DNA from: Miniphocaeibacter sp012841535 | GTDB taxonomy: Bacteria; Bacillota; Clostridia; Tissierellales; Peptoniphilaceae | DNA: 21,803 bases | Direction: 5' to 3' (one strand) | Assembly (NCBI RefSeq): GCF_049274025.1 | Contig: NZ_JBASRV010000046.1 | Shown here: one piece after another, positions 14,521-21,469 of the stretch | How the letters are laid out: the number at the start of each line of letters is the position of its first letter | Position numbering within the stretch: the stretch's first letter is position 1 | Made by a program: the position numbers and the translations under genes | The notes under the pieces: model-generated | Seen by the model: the letters and a program-made list of their open reading frames with translations, nothing else | Told to the model about the DNA's origin: nothing | The model's database searches: none

Positions 14521-15126
14521 ATGATAAAAAAATTAAATAATAAATATTTTAAAAAACATCCAATAAAGGATATTTCAGCTGCTAAAATAACGTATAATAT
14601 GACAGCTGTTTATGATATTGACGATTTGGTTAATAAAACATTAGATGAAGGTTATAAACCGAAAGAAGAGGAACTACAACTAAGAGATGAAATTTTAAAA
14701 GAACACGACAGTGAAAAATTACTTAAATATATGCGAAAGAATCTTACTTTAATTAGTAGAATGGAATTATACTATAGAATTCTAGAACATGAAGAAGAAA
14801 TGATGCCATTAATAAAAAAACGAGCAATGACTAGTATGCAGGATGAATTTATTGAAAATGTTATTTATTTTTTTATTCATTGTCAAGAGGATTGTTGTGA
14901 TTGGATTCTTCAACAATATAATAATATACGTAGTGAGTATTTAAAGTCTCAATTATGTTTAGTCTTAGGTCATCGTGGCGATATTTCAATGATTGAATTT
15001 CTAATGGGTGAAGTTAAGCGTTTTGAAAATCTACATCTTGATGAAGATTTTGAGCAAGGACCTATTTTAGCCTTACAATTAATAAAAGATAATTATATAT
15101 ATAATAAGTATGAGAAATTGTTTTAA
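14521..15126 (+). CDS. Helical HEAT-like protein of unknown function
   Basis: 201 residues, no membrane segment or signal peptide. Predicted almost all-helical: residues about 50-160 show successive amphipathic helix pairs (KLLKYMRKNLTLISRMELYYRIL, FIENVIYFFIHC, YLKSQLCLVLGHRGDISMIEFLMGEV), the last like a HEAT repeat. CQEDCC at about 121-126 puts three cysteines together, but there is no full metal motif. AAGGAG is placed properly before the ATG. It does not match a family I can name. A stand-alone promoter and no close downstream partner suggest single-gene expression. A role as protein-binding scaffold would be the generic reading. Confidence 0.65.
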   Translation: MIKKLNNKYFKKHPIKDISAAKITYNMTAVYDIDDLVNKTLDEGYKPKEEELQLRDEILKEHDSEKLLKYMRKNLTLISRMELYYRILEHEEEMMPLIKKRAMTSMQDEFIENVIYFFIHCQEDCCDWILQQYNNIRSEYLKSQLCLVLGHRGDISMIEFLMGEVKRFENLHLDEDFEQGPILALQLIKDNYIYNKYEKLF

Positions 15127-15234
15127 TAGAAAATAAAACTATTTTAATTATGTATGATAATATCCTGTGTATTTTACTATTTAGTACATATTTAGAATCT
15201 ATGGCTTTATTTTATTTGAAGATAGGAGATTTAA

Positions 15235-15420
15235 ATGAAAAAATTTCTGTATAGTGGAATAATTATGTTAATTTTAATGATAATATATATAATTATTGGT
15301 TTAAGTTATCCTGAATATTCTTTGCCTTTTAGCCTTACTTTAACCTATATATTTTATTTTGCTTATATCCTAATTATGATAATAATGTTTATAGTATATT
15401 TTAAAAATAAAAACAAGTAA
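15235..15420 (+). CDS. Two-helix membrane miniprotein
   Basis: 61 residues: two hydrophobic helices (about 5-25 and 32-55) separated by a short loop containing SYPEYS, ending with a positively charged KNKNK tail. AGGAG precedes the ATG by 6-7 nt, which supports real translation despite the small size. Function unknown. It lies between the helical protein and the DUF5131 gene, 18 nt before the latter's first possible start, so it may be cotranscribed with it. Confidence 0.55.
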   Translation: MKKFLYSGIIMLILMIIYIIIGLSYPEYSLPFSLTLTYIFYFAYILIMIIMFIVYFKNKNK

Positions 15421-15450
15421 TTTAAATATTTTATTTAGATGGTGTTAGAT

Positions 15451-16173
15451 ATGGCAATATGGAATCCTTGGAGGGGTTGTAAGAAATATAGTGAAGGTTG
15501 TAAATTTTGTTATATTCATAAGGGGGATTTTAAAAGAAATATTAATACAAATGAAATTGTTAGAACTAAAGATTTTTATAAACCAATAGAGAAACTTAAA
15601 AATGGTAATTATAAACTTAAGTCCGGAAGGGTATATTTATGTTTTTCAACAGATTTTTTAATTGAAGAAGCAGATAAGTGGAGGCAAGAGTGTTGGAAAA
15701 TTATTAAGGAGCGTTCTGATTTAAGTTTTTTATTTTTAACAAAAAGAATAGACAGGTTTTTAAACTGTATTCCCGATGATTGGGAAGATGGTTATGGGAA
15801 TGTCACTGTTTGTTGTACTATTGAAAATCAAGCTACGGCAGATTATAGACTTTCTATTTTTAAAAATCTACCAATAAAACATAAATGCATTACAGCTCAA
15901 CCTTTACTTGAAGAAATCGATATTGAAAAATACCTAGACGATATAGAATTAGTAGTTGTTGGTGGAGAATCCGACTATAGGGCAAGACCTTTAAATTATA
16001 GCTGGCTACTTAATATTAGGGAGCAATGTATTAGAAAAAATACAAATTTTGAGTTTAGGCAATGTGGTACAAATTTTATAAAAGATGGAAAGAAATATAG
16101 ATTACAGACTAAAATTCTAGGTTCACAGGCAAGAAAGGCAAATATAAATTATTATATAAAAAATGAAAAATAG
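15451..16173 (+). CDS. DUF5131 (phage Gp37/Gp68-like) protein
   Basis: 240 residues starting MAIWNPWRGC. The N-terminus carries three cysteines as C-x7-C-x2-C (WRGCKKYSEGCKFCYIHK), the cluster seen in DUF5131/Gp37-Gp68 proteins, which resemble radical-SAM iron-sulfur enzymes with atypical cysteine spacing. Further conserved stretches are VYLCFSTDFL, FLFLTKRIDRF, ITAQPLLEEID and VVVGGESDYRARPL, all in the usual order, and RQCGTNF near the end. The frame is open from an ATG at 15439, but GATGGTG lies 6-7 nt before the ATG at 15451. The family is spread by phages and mobile elements; its reaction is not established. A dead DUF3781 gene follows after 9 nt. Confidence 0.85.
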   Translation: MAIWNPWRGCKKYSEGCKFCYIHKGDFKRNINTNEIVRTKDFYKPIEKLKNGNYKLKSGRVYLCFSTDFLIEEADKWRQECWKIIKERSDLSFLFLTKRIDRFLNCIPDDWEDGYGNVTVCCTIENQATADYRLSIFKNLPIKHKCITAQPLLEEIDIEKYLDDIELVVVGGESDYRARPLNYSWLLNIREQCIRKNTNFEFRQCGTNFIKDGKKYRLQTKILGSQARKANINYYIKNEK

Positions 16174-16182
16174 GAAAAGTAT

Positions 16183-16442
16183 ATGGAAAAAGATAATGAA
16201 TTAATTTTTAATATAGACAAATTACATATGACTGAATTAGGTAAGGAACGGATTTAAAAAAACAATCTTTTATTAGAAAATAGTAGTATTGTAGATTGGT
16301 ATAAGAAACAAATAATATATCCTAATTCTTTAATTACAAAAAGGGAAAAGACTGGTATATAACTATAGACAATTTTATAATTACTGTAAATGCAAGTAGC
16401 TAGACTATTATTACAGCCCATAAGAAAGATAAATCAATTTAA
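16183..16442 (+). pseudogene. Dead DUF3781 gene
   Basis: AGGAAAAG and an ATG at 16183 open MEKDNELIFNIDKLHMTELGKERI, the typical DUF3781 N-terminus, before TAA at 16255-16257. The frame continues as LLLENSSIVDWYKKQIIYPNSLI, then a one-base shift in an A/G run near 16340-16346 leads to DWYITIDNFIITVNASS, a TAG at 16401-16403, and TIITAHKKDKSI with a natural TAA at 16440-16442. All parts of the roughly 85-residue protein are present in order, with two nonsense codons and one frameshift, so decay is recent. It directly follows the DUF5131 gene and was probably in its operon. The function of DUF3781 is not known. Confidence 0.85.
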
Positions 16443-16457
16443 GGTTTGTCTTTTTTT
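16425..16457 (+). terminator. Rho-independent terminator
   Basis: AAAGATAAATC (16425-16435) and GGTTTGTCTTT (16443-16453) pair in RNA over 11 bp including two G-U pairs, around a 7-nt loop that contains the DUF3781 stop codon. T residues run to 16457. It closes the DUF5131-DUF3781 transcript and isolates the next operon. Confidence 0.85.
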
Positions 16458-16572
16458 ATTAAGTAGAGTATTTTGTAATTTTGTTTAATTAAAATAGTTA
16501 GATATTGATTAAAATTTTTAAATCCTTTAATATAAAAGAATAGACTATTATTATTACGATAATATTTTAACA

Positions 16573-16590
16573 ATTTATTCCAGAATAAAT
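16573..16590. promoter_or_regulatory. 18-bp palindrome upstream of the Cache operon
   Basis: ATTTATTC-CA-GAATAAAT is a perfect dyad with 8-bp arms ending 2 nt before a strong AAAGGAGG. It may be an operator or a small RNA hairpin at the end of the leader. The preceding 16458-16572 is very AT-rich without a frame; TTGATT near 16506 with TATAAA some 20 nt later is only a weak promoter candidate. I see nothing else there. Confidence 0.45.
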
Positions 16591-16592
16591 AC

Positions 16593-16665
16593 AAAGGAGG
16601 TAGTTACCAAAATCTAGGAATTATTTGATTTTTATTCTTTATTACTAATATTTGGTAACAGAATT
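16593..16665 (+). promoter_or_regulatory. Structured spacer between Shine-Dalgarno and start codon
   Basis: The best ribosome binding site in the leader, AAAGGAGG (16593-16600), is 65 nt upstream of the ATG at 16666, with no start codon at a useful distance after it. Between them GTTACCAAA (16603-16611) and TTTGGTAAC (16651-16659) are perfect 9-bp inverted repeats. Folded, they remove 57 nt and leave only TA plus AGAATT, 8 nt, between GGAGG and AUG. Without folding the start has only a weak GGTAACAG upstream, which is itself inside the 3' arm. Translation may therefore depend on this hairpin. Confidence 0.5.
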
Positions 16666-16878
16666 ATGAGCAATAAATTATTTAATAAAAAATGGAGACG
16701 GCTATTAGGTTTATTTGCTTTTATAGCAACAGGTGGTGGTTTGATAGTTTCAACAGCCATTAATGAAAGAAACATTTATAAAACGGAAATTTTAATAATT
16801 TTTGGTTGTTTTTTTGCTATTAGTTTAGCTGATCACTTTAGACAGTTAATTGAAAAGGATGATAAAAATGAAAATTAA
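16666..16878 (+). CDS. Small two-helix membrane protein
   Basis: 70 residues with a positively charged start (NKLFNKKWRR), two membrane helices (about 11-29 and 40-56) and an acidic tail (EKDDKNEN). A GGG sits at the end of helix 1. Not recognised. It is the first gene of a tightly packed set and overlaps the next gene by 11 nt. Its own ribosome binding site lies 65 nt upstream behind an inverted repeat (16593-16665), so its translation may be controlled by leader RNA structure. It may be an accessory subunit of the paired membrane proteins that follow. Confidence 0.65.
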   Translation: MSNKLFNKKWRRLLGLFAFIATGGGLIVSTAINERNIYKTEILIIFGCFFAISLADHFRQLIEKDDKNEN

Positions 16879-17227
16879 GAAAAAAAGTATATATGTTTTT
16901 ATTTGTTCATTTGTTGGGGTAACGTTAACATGGTTTATAAATCATAAAATGGGTTATGGGGCAGTAATAGCTAATGGTTTAGTAGGAGTTATGGCAGCTA
17001 CATTTCTCCCAAATGATTTAGCCGGAATAACATATACTTCATCATTTGTAGGAATGAGTTCACTATCTGTAATACCATCGTTAGGAGCGGCTTTTTTAGG
17101 TAGTGTTATAGTTGGAATAATCTTTTTAGTTACAGCAGAAATATATGCTGGAATTGGAGGTAAGGGAGGAACTACAGCTGCTTTATCGACAATAATTACA
17201 AAAACAATAATTAATTTTTTTAGTTAG
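16868..17227 (+). CDS. Small membrane protein, paralog A of a pair
   Basis: 119 residues, hydrophobic with about three or four membrane segments (near 9-25, 31-47, 68-92) and many Gly/Ala/Ser. It carries GYGAVIANGLVG, a PND turn, SFVGMSS and a C-terminal YAGIGGKGGTTAALS. The next gene has the same elements in the same order (GPVIAS, P, SYAGMIS, YVGIGGRLGTIAAIS), so the two are paralogs, and together may form a heterodimeric or two-half membrane unit. I do not recognise the family; a transporter or channel is possible. The frame extends upstream to 16850, but AAGGATGA positions the ATG at 16868. It overlaps the first gene by 11 nt. Confidence 0.7.
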   Translation: MKIKKKSIYVFICSFVGVTLTWFINHKMGYGAVIANGLVGVMAATFLPNDLAGITYTSSFVGMSSLSVIPSLGAAFLGSVIVGIIFLVTAEIYAGIGGKGGTTAALSTIITKTIINFFS

Positions 17228-17236
17228 GAGAACATT

Positions 17237-17617
17237 ATGGAAGAGGTTATTATTTTAATAGTATCGATTATTGCAGGTATTGCAACATATACTGTTTCAA
17301 ATATTTTAAATAGAGGTCCGGTTATTGCTTCAGCTATTATAACTTTAGTGTCGGGACTTATGCTTCCCTATTTTTTTCCAGTTATTGGCGATGTTTTGGC
17401 AACAGCAGCAGCTTGTTCTTCTTACGCTGGAATGATATCTGTAGAAAATGCATTAAATCCATTAGAAATGGCTGTAATATCATTATTAACGGGAATACTA
17501 TTTATAGCTGCAAGTAGTGCTTATGTAGGTATTGGAGGAAGACTTGGAACTATAGCTGCTATATCCTGTTTTGCTTGGCTAGGTTTTAAAAAGGTATTTG
17601 TAGGTTTAGACAAATAA
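17237..17617 (+). CDS. Small membrane protein, paralog B of a pair
   Basis: 126 residues with about four membrane segments (near 3-20, 27-50, 52-70, 82-100) and the motif YVGIGGRLGTIAAIS, shared with the preceding protein. The GxVIA and SxxGMxS elements also align, indicating a duplication followed by divergence; the C-termini differ. TTAGGAG lies 6 nt before the ATG, 9 nt after the paralog stop. Two dissimilar copies kept side by side suggest they are subunits of one complex. Substrate or role unknown. A Cache-domain protein follows after 56 nt. Confidence 0.7.
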   Translation: MEEVIILIVSIIAGIATYTVSNILNRGPVIASAIITLVSGLMLPYFFPVIGDVLATAAACSSYAGMISVENALNPLEMAVISLLTGILFIAASSAYVGIGGRLGTIAAISCFAWLGFKKVFVGLDK

Positions 17618-17673
17618 TCTTAGGGTAAACCTTTGCTACAAATATTAAATATTTAAATTAAGGGGAGCGATTT

Positions 17674-18396
17674 ATGAAATTAAGTAGAGTAAAGCTAATA
17701 GCATATTGTGGAATGGTTGCCTTATTAGCTAGTTTAATTTTAGGTTTATTAGGTTATTCTAATAATACGAAGGAAATTGATAATATTAAAAATCAACTAT
17801 TAGAAATGCATGTGGAAAATAATATAGATTTAACAATGAAATATATTAAAAACTCCTATGGAACCTTAACTCAAGGGGATGAAACTCTATTAGATGCTAA
17901 TGGTAATAGTATAGAAGGGGAGTTTGGTGTAGTAGATAGCGTGTTAGAGGATTTAGGTGATAAATCCACTATTTTTGTTAAGGTAAATGATGACTTTAAG
18001 AGAATTTCAACTAATATTATGGCTGATGGTAATGAAAGAGCAACAGATACCTATTTAGGTACAGATCATAATGCCTATGAAACTGTAATGAAAGGTGAAG
18101 TATATACAGGTGAGGCAGAAATACTAGGGGAAAATTACTATACTGCCTATGAGCCTATAAAAGATATTAACAACAATGTAATAGGTTTATTATTTGTTGG
18201 TATGCCAACAGAAAACCTAGACAAGATAATTAACTCACATGATACAAAAATGAGTAATATTAATATTTTAATAATTGTTTTTAGAGCTATTGCATTAGGT
18301 TCATTAATAGTTTTAGTTGGTGCATCGGTTTTTGGAACAAAAGAAGAAAAGGAAAAAACAAGTAGTGAAAATGACAAGTCTACTAAATTAGAGTAA
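17674..18396 (+). CDS. Membrane-anchored Cache-domain sensor without output domain
   Basis: 240 residues: a membrane helix at about 8-27, an extracytoplasmic domain (about 30-195), a second helix (about 197-220) and a short charged cytoplasmic tail (KEEKEKTSSENDKSTKLE). The extracytoplasmic part has single-Cache (sCache_3 type) features: a long first helix with NNIDLTMKYIKNSYGTL, then FVKVNDDFKRISTNI, the T-Y-LGTDHNAYETVMKGEVYTGEAEILGENYYTAYEPIKD segment, and NNVIGLLFVGMP before the helix. This normally sits at the front of chemoreceptors or histidine kinases and binds small carboxylates or similar ligands. Here no HAMP, methyl-accepting or kinase domain follows and the stop is natural. AGGGGAG precedes the ATG. 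It may pass its signal to a partner protein. Confidence 0.85.
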   Translation: MKLSRVKLIAYCGMVALLASLILGLLGYSNNTKEIDNIKNQLLEMHVENNIDLTMKYIKNSYGTLTQGDETLLDANGNSIEGEFGVVDSVLEDLGDKSTIFVKVNDDFKRISTNIMADGNERATDTYLGTDHNAYETVMKGEVYTGEAEILGENYYTAYEPIKDINNNVIGLLFVGMPTENLDKIINSHDTKMSNINILIIVFRAIALGSLIVLVGASVFGTKEEKEKTSSENDKSTKLE

Positions 18397-18427
18397 AAGC
18401 TTATTGAAATATATATAGGAAAATATA

Positions 18428-19090
18428 ATGCTAAAAGAAAGAAATGAAATAATTAACAGTATAAGAAATAAGAAAATATACCTTTTAAGACATGGAGAAA
18501 CTAAATGGAACAAGGAAGGTCGTTGCCAGGGAATATTAGATTCTCCCTTAACAGATAAGGGAAAAGAACAGGTTAGGAAAAATGGAAGATTACTAGGAAA
18601 ATATATTTCCGATGTAAAAAAGGAAGATATACAAATGTATTCCAGCCCCTTAGGTAGAACAAAAGAAAGTTCAAAACTCATTTTAAATGAATTAAATGGA
18701 AAAGTAACAAATATTATTTATGACAGTAATTTACAGGAAGGTAATTTAGGCCTATGGGCAGGAAAAACAAAGAAAGAGATTTCTAAAGAAAATAATATTG
18801 ACTTTACAAATTTTGCTTGGTACTTCAATTCCCCTAGAGGTGAAAGTTATAGGGATATTGAAAAGCGTTGTTGTAAATGGTTAAGGAGTATTTCCAATAT
18901 TTCCAGTAACAATATAATTTTAATGACCCATGGATTAGTTAGTATTGTTCTACGAGGTTATTTATTAGATTTGGATTTTAAAGAAGCCATTAAATTAAAT
19001 GTTCCACAAAATGGATTTTATTTAATTAATAATGGTATTATAAATTTTATTACAGAAGAAGTTGATGAGTTTGACTCATATTCTTTTTAA
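18428..19090 (+). CDS. Histidine phosphatase family protein (phosphoglycerate mutase-like)
   Basis: 220 residues of the RHG superfamily. The catalytic motif LLRHGETKWN has phospho-accepting H22 with R21 and E24; R77 in SSPLGRTKES and H168 in LMTHGL complete the phosphate pocket, and E104 in LQEGNLG is the likely acid. The enzyme is cytoplasmic and acts on phosphorylated small molecules or on protein phosphate (as in SixA-type members); which cannot be read from sequence. AGGAAA lies 6-7 nt upstream. It sits between the Cache protein and a response regulator, 15 nt from the latter and with no terminator between, so cotranscription is likely and a role in removing phosphate from a signalling partner is a possibility to test. 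Confidence 0.88.
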   Translation: MLKERNEIINSIRNKKIYLLRHGETKWNKEGRCQGILDSPLTDKGKEQVRKNGRLLGKYISDVKKEDIQMYSSPLGRTKESSKLILNELNGKVTNIIYDSNLQEGNLGLWAGKTKKEISKENNIDFTNFAWYFNSPRGESYRDIEKRCCKWLRSISNISSNNIILMTHGLVSIVLRGYLLDLDFKEAIKLNVPQNGFYLINNGIINFITEEVDEFDSYSF

Positions 19091-19105
19091 TTAAGTGAGG
19101 AAATA

Positions 19106-19786
19106 ATGGTTACAATTTTAATTGTTGAAGATGATTTAAAGTTAAATAATGGTATAAGGTTGGCATTAAAAAATGAAAATTATAATTTTATTCAATCCTA
19201 CACTGTTGAATCTGCAAGAAGAGAATTAAATTCAAAAGATATTGAATTAATTTTATTAGATATTAATTTACCAGATGGAGATGGAATTGAATTTTTAAAA
19301 GAAATAAGATTAAAATCAGATATCCCTATTATATTGATTACGGCAAATAATATGGAAATGGATATAGTCACTGGACTTGAACTTGGTGCTAATGATTATA
19401 TTACAAAGCCATTTAGCCTTATGGTGTTAAGAGCAAGAGTTGATGTTTGTTTAAGACAGAATAAAAATAATTTTAGTTTGATTTATAAGTCTGAAGACTA
19501 TTATTTTAATTTTGAAAAAATGATTTTTAATGTAGGAAATAATGTAATTGAATTGAGTAAAAATGAACAGAAATTATTAAAAATTCTTATAGATAATAAA
19601 AACAAAGTAGTTTTAAGAGAAAAGTTAATAGATGAAATTTGGGATGAGGATTTAGAATATGTAGAAGGTCATGCTTTGACTGTTATAGTAAAAAGGCTTA
19701 GGGATAAAATAAAAATAAGCCCTGAACATTCTTTAAATATTAAAACAGTGTATGGAATAGGGTATACTTGGTCGGAGAAAAAATGA
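19106..19786 (+). CDS. OmpR-family response regulator
   Basis: 226 residues. Receiver 1-118 with D9/D10, phosphoacceptor D52 in LILLDINLPDGDG and K101 in ITKPFSL; winged helix 125-226 (IELSKNEQKLLKIL, EGHALTVIVKRLRDKI, IKTVYGIGYTW). All key residues are present. GAGGAAATA is a fair ribosome binding site. It follows the histidine phosphatase by 15 nt and overlaps the kinase by 4 nt. In Bce-type loci such regulators activate the adjacent ATPase-permease genes; here they lie downstream, past a terminator. The regulator may therefore act on both the membrane-protein operon and the transporter. Confidence 0.92.
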   Translation: MVTILIVEDDLKLNNGIRLALKNENYNFIQSYTVESARRELNSKDIELILLDINLPDGDGIEFLKEIRLKSDIPIILITANNMEMDIVTGLELGANDYITKPFSLMVLRARVDVCLRQNKNNFSLIYKSEDYYFNFEKMIFNVGNNVIELSKNEQKLLKILIDNKNKVVLREKLIDEIWDEDLEYVEGHALTVIVKRLRDKIKISPEHSLNIKTVYGIGYTWSEKK

Positions 19787-20670
19787 AAATGTATTTAATT
19801 TTAGTTTTAGTAAGTTTAATAACCATATTGTTAATTTATTTATACTTTAAAAAAAGAGAAAGTCAATTAATAGATAGTTTACAAAATATGATAGAATTGG
19901 CTGAAAAAGATAATTATTCTTTTGTTAAATTTGATGAAAGTAAGTTATCAGTATTAGAAAATTCAATGAAACATTATTTAATAGGTAATAGGATAAAATT
20001 TAATAATATACTTAAACAAAAGAAAAGTTATGAAACTTTAATTTCAGATATTTCTCATCAAAGTATTACACCAATATCAAATATTATTTTATATTCTGAA
20101 TTATTACAAGAAAATCATAAGTCAGAAGAAATATATGCAATAAAAAATCAAGTAGAAAAATTACATTTTTTAATAGAATCATTAATTAGTTTATCTCGCT
20201 TAGAAACAGGTATTGTAACTATTAATCCTAAAAAGGAAAATATTAAGTTTTTATTAGAAAAATTAGAAGGACAATTTAAAACTAAAATATTAGAAAAAGG
20301 GATAAATTTTAAACTGGAAACCAAATCTGTATTTGCTACATTTGATATTAAATGGACAGAAGAAGCTGTTGGAAATATTATTGAAAATGCTATAAAGTAT
20401 ACGGATTATGGTGGTAAAATCATTATTTCAATTGAAGAATATCAATTTTTTGCAAGAATAAATATAAAAGATACTGGAATAGGAATAAAAGAAAATGAAT
20501 TAAATAAAATCTTTAAAAGATTTTATAGATCAAATGATGTAAATGGTACTGAAGGAGTAGGATTGGGTTTATATTTAACTAGAAAAATTATTAACATGGA
20601 AAAAGGTTATTTAAAAGTAGAGTCGAGAAAAGGTGAAGGAACAATGTTTTCAGTATTTCTGCCTATTTAA
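19783..20670 (+). CDS. Histidine kinase with a single membrane helix
   Basis: 295 residues from the ATG at 19783, which overlaps the regulator stop (ATGA) with GGAG 5 nt upstream; the TTG five codons earlier is less likely. One membrane helix (about 3-22) is followed directly by cytoplasm; there is no extracellular domain and no second helix. H-box ISHQSITPIS with H92, N-box N202 in NIIENAIKYT, G1 box DTGIGI (230-235), an F-box near IFKRFYR and G2 box GVGLGL (258-263). All are intact. The H-box variant SHQxxTP is common in clostridial kinases near peptide-resistance transporters. Lacking a sensor, it must get its input from another membrane protein: the Cache protein upstream or the transporter downstream. 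Confidence 0.9.
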   Translation: MKMYLILVLVSLITILLIYLYFKKRESQLIDSLQNMIELAEKDNYSFVKFDESKLSVLENSMKHYLIGNRIKFNNILKQKKSYETLISDISHQSITPISNIILYSELLQENHKSEEIYAIKNQVEKLHFLIESLISLSRLETGIVTINPKKENIKFLLEKLEGQFKTKILEKGINFKLETKSVFATFDIKWTEEAVGNIIENAIKYTDYGGKIIISIEEYQFFARINIKDTGIGIKENELNKIFKRFYRSNDVNGTEGVGLGLYLTRKIINMEKGYLKVESRKGEGTMFSVFLPI

Positions 20671-20725
20671 ATATATCAATATTGTTATATTTAGGATATT
20701 AGTTTGAAACATTTATATGATAAAG

Positions 20726-20756
20726 TCTATATTGAAATATTCAATATAGATTTTTT
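20726..20756 (+). terminator. Rho-independent terminator between kinase and transporter genes
   Basis: TCTATATTGA (20726-20735) and TCAATATAGA (20741-20750) form a perfect 10-bp stem around a 5-nt loop, followed by six T. It ends the regulator-kinase transcript and leaves only 36 nt before the ATPase start, so transporter expression needs read-through or a promoter overlapping this structure (TTGAAA at 20704 with TATATT near 20728 is one weak candidate). Confidence 0.88.
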
Positions 20757-20792
20757 GTTTTAAATTATTTTAATAAAATGAGGTAAATTAAT

Positions 20793-21455
20793 ATGGAAAT
20801 TGTAAAGGCAAAAGAATTGAAAAAGATATATGGAAAAGGTGAAACTTCTGTTTGTGCTTTAAATGGAGTGAATTTAACAATAAACAAAGGAGAGTTTTTA
20901 GCTATTGTAGGAACAAGTGGTTCTGGCAAGTCGACTTTATTAAATATTCTTGGTGGGTTAGATAATCCAACTGAAGGGACAATTATAGTAGATGAGAAGG
21001 ATTTAAGTAAACTAAACGATGAAGAATTAACGGTTTTTAGACGAAGAAATATTGGATTTGTATTTCAAAAATTTAATTTAATACCAATGTTAACTGTTTG
21101 GGAGAATATTATATTACCTATAAAGTTAGATGGAAGAAAGTTAGATGAAGAATATATTAAAAATATAATTAAAACCTTAGGTATAGAAAATAAGCTAAAT
21201 AGCCTACCAAATACTTTATCCGGTGGACAACAACAAAGAGTTGCAATAGCTAGAGCTATATCAACAAAACCGGCAATTATTTTAGCTGATGAACCAACAG
21301 GAAATTTGGATTCTCGGACAAGCCAAAGTGTAATGGGTTTATTAAAAGTAACAAGTAGGGAATTTAATCAAACAACAGTGATTATTACACATAATGAAGA
21401 AATTGCTCAACTTGCTGATAGAGTATTGAGATTGGAAGATGGAATAATTATTTAA
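20793..21455 (+). CDS. ABC transporter ATPase, LolD/BceA type
   Basis: 220 residues, the standard size of MacB/LolD/BceA ATPases. Walker A GTSGSGKST (40-48), Q-loop Q92, signature LSGGQ (142-146) followed by QQRVAIARA, Walker B IILADEP (162-168) and switch H200 in IITHN. All intact. A promoter-proximal terminator separates it from the kinase, while the permease gene follows by 14 nt. Partnered with an FtsX-like permease and next to a regulator and kinase, it most likely belongs to a peptide-antibiotic sensing and detoxification complex, where the permease also signals to the kinase. Confidence 0.9.
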   Translation: MEIVKAKELKKIYGKGETSVCALNGVNLTINKGEFLAIVGTSGSGKSTLLNILGGLDNPTEGTIIVDEKDLSKLNDEELTVFRRRNIGFVFQKFNLIPMLTVWENIILPIKLDGRKLDEEYIKNIIKTLGIENKLNSLPNTLSGGQQQRVAIARAISTKPAIILADEPTGNLDSRTSQSVMGLLKVTSREFNQTTVIITHNEEIAQLADRVLRLEDGIII

Positions 21456-21469
21456 AAAAGAGGTAAAAA

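Noticed and set aside
16651..16665. GGTAACAG as the true ribosome binding site of the 16666 gene
   Set aside because: Weak complementarity to 16S rRNA and buried in the inverted repeat; kept only as the fallback to the structured-spacer model.
18388..18681. Minus-strand open frame of 97 codons, and 18147-18377 minus
   Set aside because: Antisense of the histidine phosphatase and Cache genes, both strongly supported on the plus strand.
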